From Cerrena zonata (Eukaryota > Basidiomycota > Agaricomycetes > Polyporales > Cerrenaceae): 64,000 nt of DNA. Shown here piece by piece: positions 29,972 to 40,768 of the stretch (the stretch's first letter is position 1; the number at the start of each line of letters is the position of its first letter). The position numbers and the translations under genes are program-made. Under the pieces are notes generated by a model. That model worked only from the letters and a program-made list of their open reading frames with translations. It had not been told where the DNA came from and searched no databases. The stretch covers positions 62,001 through 126,000 of the forward strand of contig JASBNA010000045.1 of NCBI GenBank assembly GCA_038087015.1, given 5' to 3'.

Positions 29972-30898
29972 ATGAAGATCTTGTATCAGCTATTGGCGTT
30001 ATTCCAAGTGGTTGTTCTCGCCACTGCGCGTGCCCAAGGAGACGAGTATTCCAAGGATGCCAATGTTTACGAGTTAACACCATCGAATTTTGAAAAAGTT
30101 ATATTGAATACCAATTATACTTCAATTGTTAAGTTTTATGCTCCATGGTGTGGTTATTGTCAAAAATTGAAACCAGTGTACAAGAAATTGGGTAAGCTCA
30201 TTCATGAAGATGGTAAGCTTGCCATAAACGTTGCTGCTGTCAATTGTGATCAAGAATATAATAAGCCATTGTGTTCCAAATATAAAATCAGTGGATTCCC
30301 AACGTTAACTGTTTTCAGACCACCAAAATACGATCCAAATAGTAAAAGCAAAGTTTATAAACACGCTACTGATACTTACAATGGTGAGAGAAGTTTGAAA
30401 TCTATGTATTCCCACCTTACGTCTCATATTAAGAATTATGTTAAGAAATTCCAAAGTCTTAAAAGTGATACAGTTAAAAACTGGTTTGATCAAAATGAAA
30501 GTTTTAATAAAGTTTTATTGATTAGTTCCAACTCTCAGATCAGTCCTTTATATAAATCATTAGCTATTGATTTCATTGACACTCATAAATTTAGCATGTT
30601 AACTCTTAAAAAAATTGAAGAAGAAAATCCAATAATCACATTATCGTCAGGAGATGAAATAACTATTCCTTTATCAAAACAAGATGAATTACCAGTTTTA
30701 CTTAGTTACGATGATGAAAATAAGGTTTTCAATAAATATGAACTAAAATTGAAATCAAATGATAAAGTGAAAATTGGTGAATGGTTAATTGATCAAAATG
30801 GCGTTAAACCTTTAGAAGGTGAATTATCAAAGAAAGAAAAGAAAATGTATAAATACAGAACTGGTAAAAAGGCCAAACCGGCCCACGATGAATTATAA
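29972..30898 (+). CDS. MPD1: ER protein disulfide isomerase-like protein, Mpd1 type
   Basis: The 308-residue protein starts at ATG 29972 with a signal peptide (MKILYQLLALFQVVVLATARA). One thioredoxin domain follows, with the active site FYAPWCGYCQKLKP (Cys60 and Cys63), then cis-Pro in GFPTLTVF. A second, redox-inactive thioredoxin-like part and a Lys-rich end finish with HDEL, the yeast ER-retention signal. A single CxxC domain and this length fit Mpd1 better than Pdi1 (two domains, longer). It acts in oxidative folding of secretory proteins. An upstream TTG in frame at 29948 is not used as a start. Confidence 0.88.
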   Translation: MKILYQLLALFQVVVLATARAQGDEYSKDANVYELTPSNFEKVILNTNYTSIVKFYAPWCGYCQKLKPVYKKLGKLIHEDGKLAINVAAVNCDQEYNKPLCSKYKISGFPTLTVFRPPKYDPNSKSKVYKHATDTYNGERSLKSMYSHLTSHIKNYVKKFQSLKSDTVKNWFDQNESFNKVLLISSNSQISPLYKSLAIDFIDTHKFSMLTLKKIEEENPIITLSSGDEITIPLSKQDELPVLLSYDDENKVFNKYELKLKSNDKVKIGEWLIDQNGVKPLEGELSKKEKKMYKYRTGKKAKPAHDEL

Positions 30899-30932
30899 GT
30901 ATTATATAAAATTCTATATCTAATAAATTTTT

Positions 30933-31784
30933 TTAAGCTTTACCTAAATTATCCATCATATCCATTAAATCATCCAAACTGTCTTCTTCTTTTGGCTTTT
31001 CGGGCTGTTGCTCGATTTCAGTGTGTAGTATCCAATTAGTTACTTGATCAATTAATAATTTCGAATTAGGGACAAAATGACCACCAGGATGTTTTAAAAT
31101 ATCCGAGTTGGCTTTTGAATGATTATATAACGAAACTGATCGTTCTTCAGATACAACCGTATCCAACTCTCCGTAAACATGGAGAAGCTTAAAGTTATCC
31201 GATTTCCCTCCATCCTGGGTATAGTATTTATCGTACTGTGAGCTAGCAGATTCTTTAGAGGTATCTATTTTAAACCCAGAATATAATACTGCAAATTTTA
31301 ATTCAATGCCAAAAATGTCTTTGAAGTCATGTGCTAAAAGACCACCCAACGCAGCCCCTTGAGAAAATCCAATGATCCCAACGATAGGTATATTCGAATC
31401 GTCATCGTCGTTGGCTTTTTCATCTTCGGTTGAATCGTCATCGGGGATGATCTTGCCATTATTGATGTAATCTTTGATGGTATCGACCGCCAGAGAAATT
31501 TCCACCGCGTCCTTATAGTAGTCCTTTTTAATCCACCAGGCTCTGAGATTGGTGTCTTCTTCATCTTCAGGAACCACCGAATTGAATTTAGATAGAGCAT
31601 CATTCGAAGGTAATTGAGCAGGAGTTAGCTTATAAGGTCCATTAAGATAAACCGACTTGTACTTGAGTTTTTGGAGCTTTTTACGTAATGCAGAGGTTTT
31701 GGCATAGAAAATCGAAGACGTTTGGGTGTACCCGTGCAAGAAGATGATTCTTCCCTTATAATCTATTTGTTTCTTAGGCGGCAT
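30933..31784 (-). CDS. FSH1-type serine hydrolase (alpha/beta fold)
   Basis: The 283-residue protein belongs to the fungal FSH (family of serine hydrolases) group. It starts with the IIFLHGYTQTSSIFYAKTSAL block (an oxyanion-hole HG), has the nucleophile in GIIGFSQGAALGGLLAHD (Ser near residue 152), an Asp in HVYGELDTVV, and the His in HPGGHFVPNS. There is no signal peptide. The substrate is unknown for the family, and an acidic insert (DDDSTEDEKANDDDDS) precedes the nucleophile. It is convergent with MPD1, with stops 34 bases apart. Which FSH paralogue it is (FSH1, FSH2 or FSH3) is unclear. Confidence 0.8.
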   Translation of the reverse strand: MPPKKQIDYKGRIIFLHGYTQTSSIFYAKTSALRKKLQKLKYKSVYLNGPYKLTPAQLPSNDALSKFNSVVPEDEEDTNLRAWWIKKDYYKDAVEISLAVDTIKDYINNGKIIPDDDSTEDEKANDDDDSNIPIVGIIGFSQGAALGGLLAHDFKDIFGIELKFAVLYSGFKIDTSKESASSQYDKYYTQDGGKSDNFKLLHVYGELDTVVSEERSVSLYNHSKANSDILKHPGGHFVPNSKLLIDQVTNWILHTEIEQQPEKPKEEDSLDDLMDMMDNLGKA

Positions 31785-31983
31785 GGTCTTATCTTAGAGA
31801 ATCGTTATTATATTATCGATAATCGAAGTTGATTAGTTTTCAACTTTTTTTCCAGTTGATGCCTCACTAGTCGGATTTTGGCGGCAAAAAAAAAAAAAAA
31901 AATCTACTCTACTGTACCATAGTAATATACTGAGAATCTAGATAAAATCTATAAATGACTATATGAGTCTATAAGAAAGGAGG

Positions 31984-32913
31984 TTAAATCTTGTTTAGCT
32001 CTAGGATCGATCTGATGATTTGGATTTTGGATTTGTCTGAGTTGTCACCGTTGCCATAATATTCTTTAAAGTCTGATTTTGATTTAATTTTCTCGTAATC
32101 GGAATCAATTTCAATATAATGGATCACCAAGCCAAACCCCAATCTATGAGCAGCTTTAACGTTGATTTCGCTATCGTCAACAAAGGATTGTTTTTGCATG
32201 ACTTGCTTATCGTTATAATCAATGTTAACGTTCTTTAAAGTATTGAAGAAAAATTGATCCATTGGTTTACATATAATTGGAGATTGAGCATAATCGCAAA
32301 AAGTCAACCCGTCAAATAAGTCACCGAGTCCTAAAAAGGAAACCACTCTCAATGCGTGGGTCTTATAGGCATTGGTTATCAACCAGAATAAGTCGTAGTC
32401 TTGATTCTGTTTGATATCCAATAAAGTTTGGCGTAATTTTGGGTTGTAACTTAAAACCGATTTGAGATCAAGTGAGTCATCAACTTGAGAATTGTATTCC
32501 AAAGCGTCCACCTGGTGATTTCTCACCAACCCTTCTAATGCCAACCCATACGTGGTATAATAGCTGATGTGTAGTTTGTGGGCGTCTTCATCGCTCAACT
32601 TGAGATTGGCCTTGAAGTATTCGTGGATTTTAACTTGCATCATATCATGAATCTTGGTCGATCTTTCGTAGAGACAGTTGTCAATATCGAAAAAGAATAT
32701 TTTTTTATTCTGTAGCTCTTGTGGTAACGGCCCAATTCCATACTTCAAATTGACTTGTCCATCATAAACTGGATTCTGTGGATCGGGAGTTATTTCTGGA
32801 TTGGTGTAGTGTAAACTGGACCCTACGCCGTTGCTCATACTGGAAGTAGTCATTTTGAAAATCCTATTGCTCAAGAATCTAATTGGAGAGTATCTTGTAT
32901 TCAAAAAAAGCAT
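31984..32913 (-). CDS. HAD-family pyrimidine/nucleotide 5'-phosphatase, SDT1/PHM8 type
   Basis: The 309-residue protein shows the HAD motif I FFFDIDNCLYERSTKIHDMM (nucleophile and acid/base Asp as DxD), motif II-like LFWLITNAYKTHALRVVSFL and a late Asp pair in KQSFVDDSEINVKAAHRLGF (motif IV). It matches the yeast Sdt1/Phm8 group, which dephosphorylate nucleotide monophosphates; Phm8 is induced by phosphate starvation and Sdt1 detoxifies base analogues. The ATG at 32911-32913 adds a 20-residue Arg/Leu-rich leader before an alternative Met (MTTSSMSNG, near 32851). The leader could be a mitochondrial targeting signal or simply unused. Confidence 0.85.
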   Translation of the reverse strand: MLFLNTRYSPIRFLSNRIFKMTTSSMSNGVGSSLHYTNPEITPDPQNPVYDGQVNLKYGIGPLPQELQNKKIFFFDIDNCLYERSTKIHDMMQVKIHEYFKANLKLSDEDAHKLHISYYTTYGLALEGLVRNHQVDALEYNSQVDDSLDLKSVLSYNPKLRQTLLDIKQNQDYDLFWLITNAYKTHALRVVSFLGLGDLFDGLTFCDYAQSPIICKPMDQFFFNTLKNVNIDYNDKQVMQKQSFVDDSEINVKAAHRLGFGLVIHYIEIDSDYEKIKSKSDFKEYYGNGDNSDKSKIQIIRSILELNKI

Positions 32914-33033
32914 TAGTTGATAAAAACGTCAAAAGTATTCGTTCCATGTCTTCCAGAACCGTGATTTTTTTCCATTTCCGTTGTCTTTTTTTTTTTTTTT
33001 TTATAGTGCGATTGCTTTATATCTCCACGTTTA

Positions 33034-34758
33034 TTAGTCATAGAAGACGTCGTTTTGCACTAGTTGGGTGTCTTTCTTTAGGATGGTGTGGAGGTAGTTG
33101 AGAAGATAGTAAATGTCGGTGACCATGTTTGAGATTGTATCTTTATCGTAGAACTCATTGATTTCGTTTGGTAATCCTAGAATCCCGGCCGATTGGTTAT
33201 GGAAGTTATCTCTCATTTGATGGAGGATTTTGCAGATGTTTGATAAGTTTGTATAGTTCTGTTTTTTAATCTGGGTGTAGTTTTGCTGGTTTTGTAGGTT
33301 GTTGTGGTTGTTGGTGAATGTTTTGGCAAACACTAGGTTGACGGCTAGTAATCTGAAGTAGACCTGGTAGAAACAATTTGATGATTGGAAGCTTGGAGTT
33401 CTCATCAATTTGGGGACATCGATTTTATTTAGTTCTTTTAAAACAGATATTACTGTTGGGATATCCGGGGTGAAATCAATCGAAGTATCTAGTTGCATCA
33501 TATTAACTAAAGTATCGGTGTTGGATATCTCGATTGGTGGTATTCCAATAAATGCTCTTTTCAAGTTTTCTATAGTCAAATGGATTAGCATGGGTTCGTT
33601 ACGATCGAAACTTAAGTCAAGTAGCCTTAATAAGTTATAATGCAATTGGTACTTGATTAGTTGACTTATTGGTTTCCCGTTGTATAGCACTGGATTGATT
33701 ATATCAATGTTTTGCAACCATCGATTAACTTTGGGTCCGTTCAATACCAATTGACGGAAAACTGGTTTAATGAAAACGTTTACTAGGTCAATCGGATATT
33801 GGTTGGCGTTGAAATCAGAAACAATCATTATAAAACACGAAATCATCGAGTCATATAATGATTCGTCAATTGCCCCACCGGCATAGTATAAAAACACTAA
33901 CGATAATCTATGAAGACTTAGTTGCGTATGACCATTGTACTGTACGAGCTTGATTGTATGGTGGTCTTGCAAAGGCGTGTTACATCCAAGGACTTCGACA
34001 TATTTCGAAAAATCACCAAATCTCCTGGTATGCTGTTTAACGAAAAATTCTTGAACAACTTTCAACATGTTTAAGTCGTCGATTTTGCAAAGGGCTATAT
34101 CGAGAATATTTTTCAAATCGGTCATATTAAGTAAATTGGATAAACTTTGTTCGTCTTTGAACAAAAACGGGATTGAGGCTTTCGACACTTTGAAGTCAGT
34201 TTCAATATCAACTTCATAAACATCTTTCATGAAAAAGAAGTGTCTGTTCAACTGAAATTCAGCATTTTTCTTTAAACTTTTTTTAACCAACGATTCAATT
34301 AATGATTTATGTCCAGTATTACTTAAGGAATACCGGTACCTCGAACCATTATCATTCAATTCATCTATCAATGCGGTTTTCCTTTGCAATATATCCTGAT
34401 ATTCTCGCTTAACTTTTTCATTTGATCGATCAATCTGTTCTTGTAGTTTATCATGGTTGTTTAGTAATCTCTCGTTATCCCGGGCATGGGTCTTAAAGAT
34501 GGCAGGAATATCAAGTTCAAACTCATCGTCACTCGAGCTCCGAAACGGGGACGTTTCAGACCGGGTTAGTCTTTTGGCTTGATTTCGAATAACCAACGGA
34601 GGTAAAGAACTCGACCTGGTGACCTGGGTCTCTGCTTTGGACACCGGCGTCGGCGATTTCGTTTTGGCCTTGCTCGCTTCGGGGTTTATCAATTGCAACA
34701 CATCAACCTCATCTTCACTCGAGCTATCAGACATGGCCATGGGGACTTTCAGTTCCAT
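33034..34758 (-). CDS. Possible SMC5-SMC6 accessory factor (Nse6/Kre29-like), unconfirmed
   Basis: The 574-residue protein has an acidic Ser-rich N-terminus (SDSSSEDEVDVLQL, then SSDDEFELDIPAIF), a coiled coil at about 90-125, and a long helical C-terminal region starting KKNAEFQLNRHFFFMKDVYEVD. No membrane segment or catalytic motif was seen. The acidic N-terminus followed by a helical-repeat domain recalls the Nse6/Kre29/SLF2 (CANIN) proteins that load SMC5/6 on DNA, but this is a weak resemblance. A second Met at residue 9 (MSDSSSEDE) is an equally good start. It diverges from DUG1, sharing a 339-base region. Confidence 0.4.
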   Translation of the reverse strand: MELKVPMAMSDSSSEDEVDVLQLINPEASKAKTKSPTPVSKAETQVTRSSSLPPLVIRNQAKRLTRSETSPFRSSSDDEFELDIPAIFKTHARDNERLLNNHDKLQEQIDRSNEKVKREYQDILQRKTALIDELNDNGSRYRYSLSNTGHKSLIESLVKKSLKKNAEFQLNRHFFFMKDVYEVDIETDFKVSKASIPFLFKDEQSLSNLLNMTDLKNILDIALCKIDDLNMLKVVQEFFVKQHTRRFGDFSKYVEVLGCNTPLQDHHTIKLVQYNGHTQLSLHRLSLVFLYYAGGAIDESLYDSMISCFIMIVSDFNANQYPIDLVNVFIKPVFRQLVLNGPKVNRWLQNIDIINPVLYNGKPISQLIKYQLHYNLLRLLDLSFDRNEPMLIHLTIENLKRAFIGIPPIEISNTDTLVNMMQLDTSIDFTPDIPTVISVLKELNKIDVPKLMRTPSFQSSNCFYQVYFRLLAVNLVFAKTFTNNHNNLQNQQNYTQIKKQNYTNLSNICKILHQMRDNFHNQSAGILGLPNEINEFYDKDTISNMVTDIYYLLNYLHTILKKDTQLVQNDVFYD

Positions 34759-35097
34759 ATTGAAAAAAAAAAAAATCCGTTATATCAAATTGAAAAATCG
34801 ATAACTCGGTGTGCGGGTGTACTGTTCTTCGGTTACAGTCGGTTACAGTCAGTGTAAACGATTAAATAACCATACAATTTACTTAAAATGCTAGTCTGGA
34901 GAGAATGCCTTGCAAATGCCTTGGGTCTGGCACCATGTCATAATACGGCTTTACTTTTAAAACACCACAATAATAGAGCTAACTGAACGGAGACGGAAAA
35001 AAAAAAAAATTATATATATAAAAGGGAAATCTCACGCATTTTGAAGGATTTTTCAATTAATAACTAAGCTATCCACAATTTGTAATAGTATAATATC
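34759..35097. promoter_or_regulatory. Divergent promoter between the SMC5/6-like gene and DUG1
   Basis: A 339-base gene-free gap. TTATATATATAAAAGG near 35009-35024 is a good TATA element for DUG1. CTTGCAAATGCCTTGGGTCTGGC lies at about 34909. A-runs of 12-13 bases occur near 34767 and 34997. The direct repeat CGGTTACAGTC occurs twice (about 34832 and 34842). Confidence 0.55.
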
Positions 35098-36548
35098 ATG
35101 TCATTTAACAAGCTTCCATTGGAACCACTTTACGAGAAGATTGAAGAATTGAAACCAAAGTTCATTGAACGTCTTTCCAAAGCGGTTTCAATTAAATCGG
35201 TATCAGGAGATGAAAGTTTAAGACCAAATGTTGTAGAAATGTCAGCATTTTTAGTTAATGAATTAACTAATTTGGGATTTGAAGATATCCAATTAAAAGA
35301 TTTAGGGATCAACCACCACCAGTGAATGATCCAGAATTAAGATTACCACCAATTGTATTAGGACGTTATGGGAATGATTCTAAGAAAAAAACTGTTTTAG
35401 TTTATGGACATTACGATGTTCAACCAGCATCTAAAGAAGATGGATGGTCTACCGAACCATTTGAATTGGTCCAAGTGGAAGATATCTTATACGGTAGAGG
35501 ATCCACTGATGATAAAGGGCCAGTGATGGGATGGTTAAACGTTATTCAAGCCCACCGTGAATTAGGATGGGAATTACCAGTCAATTTACTTGTTTGTTTT
35601 GAAGGTATGGAAGAAAGTGGATCATTAGGTTTAGATGATTTAATTGCCAAAGAAGCAAAAAATTATTTCAAAAATGTTGATACTGTTTGTATTAGTGATA
35701 ATTATTGGTTAGGTACCACTAAACCAGTTTTAACTTATGGATTAAGAGGATGTAATTATTATCAAATTGCAATCAATGGACCAGGAGCAGATTTACATAG
35801 TGGTGTTTTCGGTGGATGTGTTGCCGAACCAATGACTGATTTAATAAAAATCATGAGTCAATTAGTTGATGGTACGGGTAAAATTTTAATTCCTGGTGTT
35901 TATGATATGGTTGCACCAGTTACTGAAGAAGAAAATTCTCTTTATGATGATATCGATTTCTCAGTTGAAGAACTAAACGCAGCCAGTGGTTCAAATACCG
36001 CTTTACACCAAACAAAACAAGATATTTTAAAACATAGATGGAGATTTCCTTCTTTATCTCTTCATGGTATTGAAGGGGCCTTTTCTGGTGGTGGTGCTAA
36101 AACCGTCATTCCAGCCAAAGTCATTGGTAAATTCAGTATTAGAACCGTCCCCGATATCGATAGCGGTAAATTAGATGAATTGGTTATTAATTACATTAAT
36201 AAATTATTCAAAGATTTATCAAGCCCAAATACCATCAAAGCCGAATTAATTCACGATGGTAACTATTGGGTTTCCAATCCTTTCAACGACTCCTTCACTG
36301 CTGCTCTGTATGCTACCCAGCACGTCTGGAACATGAAACCTGACTTCACCAGAGAAGGTGGTTCCATTCCAATCACCCTCACTTTCGAACAACAATTGGG
36401 TACCGATGTCTTATTATTACCAATGGGTAGAGGTGACGATGGTGCTCACTCAATCAACGAAAAACTCAACATCCCTAACTACATCAACGGTTGTAAGACC
36501 TTGGGTAGTTACTTACATTACTACGGGAAATTCGAGTCAAATAAGTAA
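35098..36548 (+). CDS. DUG1: Cys-Gly metallodipeptidase Dug1, one-base frame break near 35310
   Basis: An M20 peptidase (CNDP2 family) that splits Cys-Gly from glutathione breakdown. The family metal-site regions are visible: VLVYGHYDVQPASKEDGW (His and Asp), GRGSTDDKGPVMGW (bridging Asp), CFEGMEESGSLGLDD (Glu pair) and, near the end, PMGRGDDGAHSINEK (His). The N-terminal frame stops at 35323-35325 (GINHHQ) and the rest starts in another frame. One base added in GGGATCAACC near 35310 gives QPPPVNDPELRLPPI and 483 residues, the expected length. The gene is otherwise intact and well conserved. Confidence 0.93.
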
Positions 36549-37082
36549 TCGTATAACTATATATTTATTGAATTCAGGTGCAAAAACTCTTGTAATTGCA
36601 AACCCAGCCGTCCCGTTGGTTAGCCATTCGGTCTCCCCTGCTTCTCCCATCTACGTAGCCTTCACCCCTAGATCTTCCCTTCATTTGTCTGATTCTCTCG
36701 CAAATTTCGTCCGCAAAGTAAACGAGAAGAGAAGGAAAAATTTTCGTACTCCAAAAACGAAAAACTCATACAAAACAAAAAAAAAAAAAATAAAAATAAA
36801 AGACAAAATCTCACCCTCCAAATAGGCATAAGTAGACATCGGATTTTTCTCTCAATCACTTTCTTCAACTAGATATAATATACACCATTTACTGTTCATA
36901 GAAGCACATCCTAGTCGTTTTGATAGAAGACTGCATTGTACGATACTGCCAACATAATCCGTCAAAAGAGAAACTGATTGTCATTTGTATATATCCTGGA
37001 CGAAAAATTTTTTCCACCGAATTTTTTTTGAAAAACCCAATATCCATTCATCTGTTATAGAATAAATCAAGTTGAGTCGATC
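36549..37082. other. Intergenic region DUG1-eIF4E-like
   Basis: A 534-base gap. It holds an A-rich stretch (36770-36810), TATAATATACACC near 36874 and the leader of the next gene. A plus-strand frame through 36825 starts inside DUG1 in a shifted frame and is spurious. No gene was seen. Confidence 0.5.
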
Positions 37083-38339
37083 ATGTCTGAGAATTTGAAG
37101 AGAGCCGAGTCGTTATTCAATAGAATAATGAATCAGAGTTCTGGGAAGAATGAGACGGTTGGTTCATCCAAGACAAGTTCTTATGCCAATGCAGCTGCTG
37201 CTGCCGGGAGTATGAATAGTAATCGTCGAACTAGTCTGAATGGACATCATAGATATAATAGTGGGGGGAGTCATAATGGGACGAGTGAAGGAAAGTATAA
37301 TAAATCAAGATCATCATCAGGATCAGGACCCAGTGGAATAACAAGTCCGCTGATTGGATCAACGTCTTCAACGTTTAGTGACAATGGCGGACGTCATCAT
37401 CATAATCGTCATCACAATAATCATTCAAAGAATGAAGTATCATCGGTTGAATTACCGAAAAGAGACCCGATCAAAGTTTCTAAAGAAACGTTATTAAAAA
37501 TCCCCAATGAACATCATATATTACCGTATTGTTGGACAATATGGCATCATTCACGGAATAAATCCAAACAAGTGATGGAAGAACCAATTAGTGAAACTAA
37601 CAATGCTGTTGCGGTTGATTCTTATTTACAAACAACTAACGAAATCAATTTCAAATCAATAATTGACTCAAATGAATTAATAAATAGTATTGGTTCTTTA
37701 GAACAATTATGGTTAAGTTTATCTACAATTAAACAATCTCATAATTTACCAATTGGTACCGAATTATTATTTTTCAAAAGTGGCATAAATCCAGTTTGGG
37801 AAGATCCAATCAACTCTAAAGGTGGTAGATGGGTTTTTCGTTTTAGTCGTCGTAGTCATCATCAAGATAACTTAGATTCAATTGCTAAAGTTAGATACAG
37901 AACTAATTTAATTTGGGAAAGATTATTAATTAAAACTATAACTGGTTCAATCATTCCAAAACAAAATTATTCTCAAGAAATTCAAGATTTATTATTAAAT
38001 GATATTAGTGGATTGGTTCTTTCGGTTAGAAAAGATGAAGATATCATCAGTATATGGAATTCAAATATAAATTTTAATAAGAAAAAATTCGAAGAAAATG
38101 GTGAAAAATCAAAAAAAATCTTAACCAGTTTCCAAGCAAGAAGAATCATCTGTGATTCAATCCTCAGAATCATCAGAGAATGTGACTTAATCAATCAGGG
38201 CTCCGACTGTATCGATACCTTGGACAGTGGCTCCAACGAAAGAGTCTTTGGCGTCTCCTTCGAGTACAGATTGCATGCCGACAACAACAACCCTTCTTTA
38301 CACGATAAAGAAAAGTCCAGATCCAAGTTCAATTGGTGA
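37083..38339 (+). CDS. eIF4E-family cap-binding protein with long N-terminal extension
   Basis: The 418-residue protein has a disordered Ser/His/Asn-rich N-terminus (about 1-130) and then an eIF4E domain: HHILPYCWTIWHHS (beta-1), GSLEQLWLSLSTIKQSHNLP, ELLFFKSGINPVWEDPINSK with the cap-stacking Trp region, and GGRWVFRF. The canonical yeast eIF4E (Cdc33) is about 210 residues with HPLxxKWTLWYxKP, so this is not the ordinary factor. It resembles the class II (4EHP-type) proteins, which compete for caps and repress selected mRNAs. The eIF4E fold is extended at the C-terminus by inserts (NSNINFNKKKFEEN). Function is inferred. Confidence 0.75.
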   Translation: MSENLKRAESLFNRIMNQSSGKNETVGSSKTSSYANAAAAAGSMNSNRRTSLNGHHRYNSGGSHNGTSEGKYNKSRSSSGSGPSGITSPLIGSTSSTFSDNGGRHHHNRHHNNHSKNEVSSVELPKRDPIKVSKETLLKIPNEHHILPYCWTIWHHSRNKSKQVMEEPISETNNAVAVDSYLQTTNEINFKSIIDSNELINSIGSLEQLWLSLSTIKQSHNLPIGTELLFFKSGINPVWEDPINSKGGRWVFRFSRRSHHQDNLDSIAKVRYRTNLIWERLLIKTITGSIIPKQNYSQEIQDLLLNDISGLVLSVRKDEDIISIWNSNINFNKKKFEENGEKSKKILTSFQARRIICDSILRIIRECDLINQGSDCIDTLDSGSNERVFGVSFEYRLHADNNNPSLHDKEKSRSKFNW

Positions 38340-38806
38340 TTTTGTATAATTATATAAACTATCTATATATACGTATATAATCTTATACACTGCCCGATTA
38401 GGCAGTCTACGGCTGACCGTGTCGTGCAGAATGTCGTGCAAAATGTCGTGCTGCCCTACAAAATAAAAAAAAAAAACTTGAAAAAAAAAATTTTTGAGTC
38501 AAAAAGTACGTAAATATGAAACTTTAAAAGAGAAGAAGAAAAAAAAAAAAAAAAAAAAAGAGAGAAAGAACAGTTATTAACGAGAAAAAAATTAAGTAGT
38601 CTTCTTTCTTTAATATAATCTTGAAGAGGTTTACTGTGTATTATACTAACTGCCAGGTCTGCTTCACGTCAGAGAGTGTTCTAGTGCTTTCATTTACATC
38701 TAACATATCTTTCATTTATATCCGTCTCGGTTAGTTTTGAACAAAGAAGAGAGCAAAAAAAATATAATTACAGGATTAACTCCATCGCATAAGTTGGGAA
38801 TTCAAA
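38340..38806. promoter_or_regulatory. GATA-factor upstream region with hairpin
   Basis: A 467-base gap. ACTGCC CGATTA GGCAGT (38389-38406) is a perfect 6-bp inverted repeat followed by CTACG. Its right part matches the URA7 upstream region. GTGTCGTGCAGAATGTCGTGCAAAATGTCGTGC at about 38420-38452 holds three copies of (A)TGTCGTGC. Long A-runs (38538-38559) and TATATAAAC occur nearby. No gene was seen. Confidence 0.5.
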
Positions 38807-40768
38807 ATGAGTCTTCCATCAGATACTTCGGATCAGAACGGTAAGTTTGATGCAGGTCCATCAATTGTTGAGTTATTCCATTCGGCCAAGAAGCTACTTT
38901 CGTTACAAAGTAGGGTTGAAAATCGTCAGTTGAGAAAGGATAACTCTAAATGTCAAAAAAATCATTTAGAGAGTTCAAATCCACATAAGGTGTTTGATGG
39001 GTCTAGCAATAAGGTTCTTGAGTTACTTTCGCCTTTGTCAGTAGATGATATTAAGAATGAGAATTCTCCTTATTCTAAGACCAGTCAATTTTCTAATTTT
39101 AATCCGAAACAACCAAGAGGAGGCTCGACTAATAATATAACTCCTTCCAGTATGAATGATTCGCCTCCTTTGTCCAGTCAATCAAGAAGTTTCGAGTATG
39201 ATAAAGATGGCTCTTTAAGTCCATCAAATAAAATTAAAAAAGAACCTTCGACTACTCTATATCCAGTGCAAATATCAGCATCTAAGCCTAGTGAAAAGAC
39301 TGCTCTGCAAAATGGACCAAATCCTAGACTGGTTCAGCAACATCCAAAATCAAATCTTACCTCATCTTTATCCCAACAAAAACATATTTTACAATCTGGT
39401 TCCAATAATAGTGATGAAAGTGATAATAATAACAATAATAATAACAATAATAATGGTAATAGCACTTCTTTCAATGATAAACCTACCGAATGTCATAATT
39501 GTCACACTTTGAAGACTCCTCTTTGGCGTAAAGATCCTCAAGGAAATACTCTATGTAATGCATGTGGATTATTTTTAAAATTACATGGTACTACTCGTCC
39601 ATTAAGTTTGAAAACTGACGTTATTAAAAAGAGAAGTTCTAAAAGAGGTTCAACCGGTGGGATGGTGAGAACAAATTCAGTCACTGAAAATTATCTGACC
39701 TCAATAGGACGTCAAAATAATTTAACTAATCCAAAACCTAATAGTATACCTATAAAATCAAACAATTTATATGGATCCTCATCAACTCCAGGATCTTTCA
39801 ATAGTGAAGGACCTTTATCAATAAGTACAAATACTTCACGTTATAAAAATGTATTAATTTTACCAAAACCACCCGTGGCTAGTTCTCCAGCTCCAACATC
39901 AAGTTTTTCAGCATCATCAACACCAGGAACCACGGTAAGTAGCTCATTCAATCCAAATTCAAAGTCAATACCAATTCCAAGTGGAGGATCTCCATTCACT
40001 AATAATAATCAACCTTTTAAAAGGAAAAAAAGTGATGTTAATATCCCAGTAAGTTATAATAATGAATATGGAAATAGTATAAGTGGAGAATCAATTAAAA
40101 GAATACCATCGCAATTATCGATATCGTCTAAAAGGAATTCATTTCAATCATCATCATTTAATAGAAGAACTTCAATGACAAATTTATCATCTCAAAATCG
40201 GAAAAATTCCTTTGTTGGTTTAAGTAATTCATTAAACGGTAATACTACCCCAACTAATTCCTTAACTCCAACAAATATCAGTTTATTAAATTCAAAATTT
40301 TCTTCAAGTAATAGTTATTTTGAAAATCCTAACAGTCAATCTTTCTATAAAATGAATTCTAATCTCAATAATCAAAATATTCAAAATAACCATGATACTC
40401 CTGGTTCAGATACTTCTTCCTCAAGTCATCGTCAATCTTTTAATCATTCTTTTACTCAACCTCCAATACGAAATGATCAATTAAATGTTGCCGACCTACT
40501 TCCTTCCAATAATAAACAATCAAAAGCAATTAATGAAGAAGACATCGCCGCCGGCCTTCAACTGCCTGAAGTCGAATTCTTCAAAGCTTATACTTCTTTA
40601 AATGAAGATCATGATAATGATAAAATGGATATTGATGACAATGTTTTAACTAATAAATATACTATAAAACCTACTAAATCAAGTTTAACGGATGGCTTAA
40701 AAAATCAAAATCAAAGATCTTCAAATGACGAAGAAAAAGACCTTGATTGGTTGAAGTTTGAAATCTAA
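38807..40768 (+). CDS. GZF3: GATA-type zinc-finger transcription factor, GZF3-like
   Basis: The 653-residue protein has one C-x2-C-x17-C-x2-C finger at about residues 229-253 ([20 protein letters not shown] and [12 protein letters not shown]), followed by the basic [17 protein letters not shown] tail typical of fungal nitrogen GATA factors. Near residue 20, [25 protein letters not shown] resembles the conserved N-terminal block of AreA/Gat1-type proteins. An Asn run (about residues 206-217, AAT/AAC codons) precedes the finger, and the rest is Ser/Asn-rich. These proteins bind GATA sites and control nitrogen-source genes such as permeases. GZF3, GAT1 and GLN3 share the finger, so the symbol is a best guess. 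Confidence 0.72.
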   Translation: MSLPSDTSDQNGKFDAGPSIVELFHSAKKLLSLQSRVENRQLRKDNSKCQKNHLESSNPHKVFDGSSNKVLELLSPLSVDDIKNENSPYSKTSQFSNFNPKQPRGGSTNNITPSSMNDSPPLSSQSRSFEYDKDGSLSPSNKIKKEPSTTLYPVQISASKPSEKTALQNGPNPRLVQQHPKSNLTSSLSQQKHILQSGSNNSDESDNNNNNNNNNNGNSTSFNDKPTECHNCHTLKTPLWRKDPQGNTLCNACGLFLKLHGTTRPLSLKTDVIKKRSSKRGSTGGMVRTNSVTENYLTSIGRQNNLTNPKPNSIPIKSNNLYGSSSTPGSFNSEGPLSISTNTSRYKNVLILPKPPVASSPAPTSSFSASSTPGTTVSSSFNPNSKSIPIPSGGSPFTNNNQPFKRKKSDVNIPVSYNNEYGNSISGESIKRIPSQLSISSKRNSFQSSSFNRRTSMTNLSSQNRKNSFVGLSNSLNGNTTPTNSLTPTNISLLNSKFSSSNSYFENPNSQSFYKMNSNLNNQNIQNNHDTPGSDTSSSSHRQSFNHSFTQPPIRNDQLNVADLLPSNNKQSKAINEEDIAAGLQLPEVEFFKAYTSLNEDHDNDKMDIDDNVLTNKYTIKPTKSSLTDGLKNQNQRSSNDEEKDLDWLKFEI

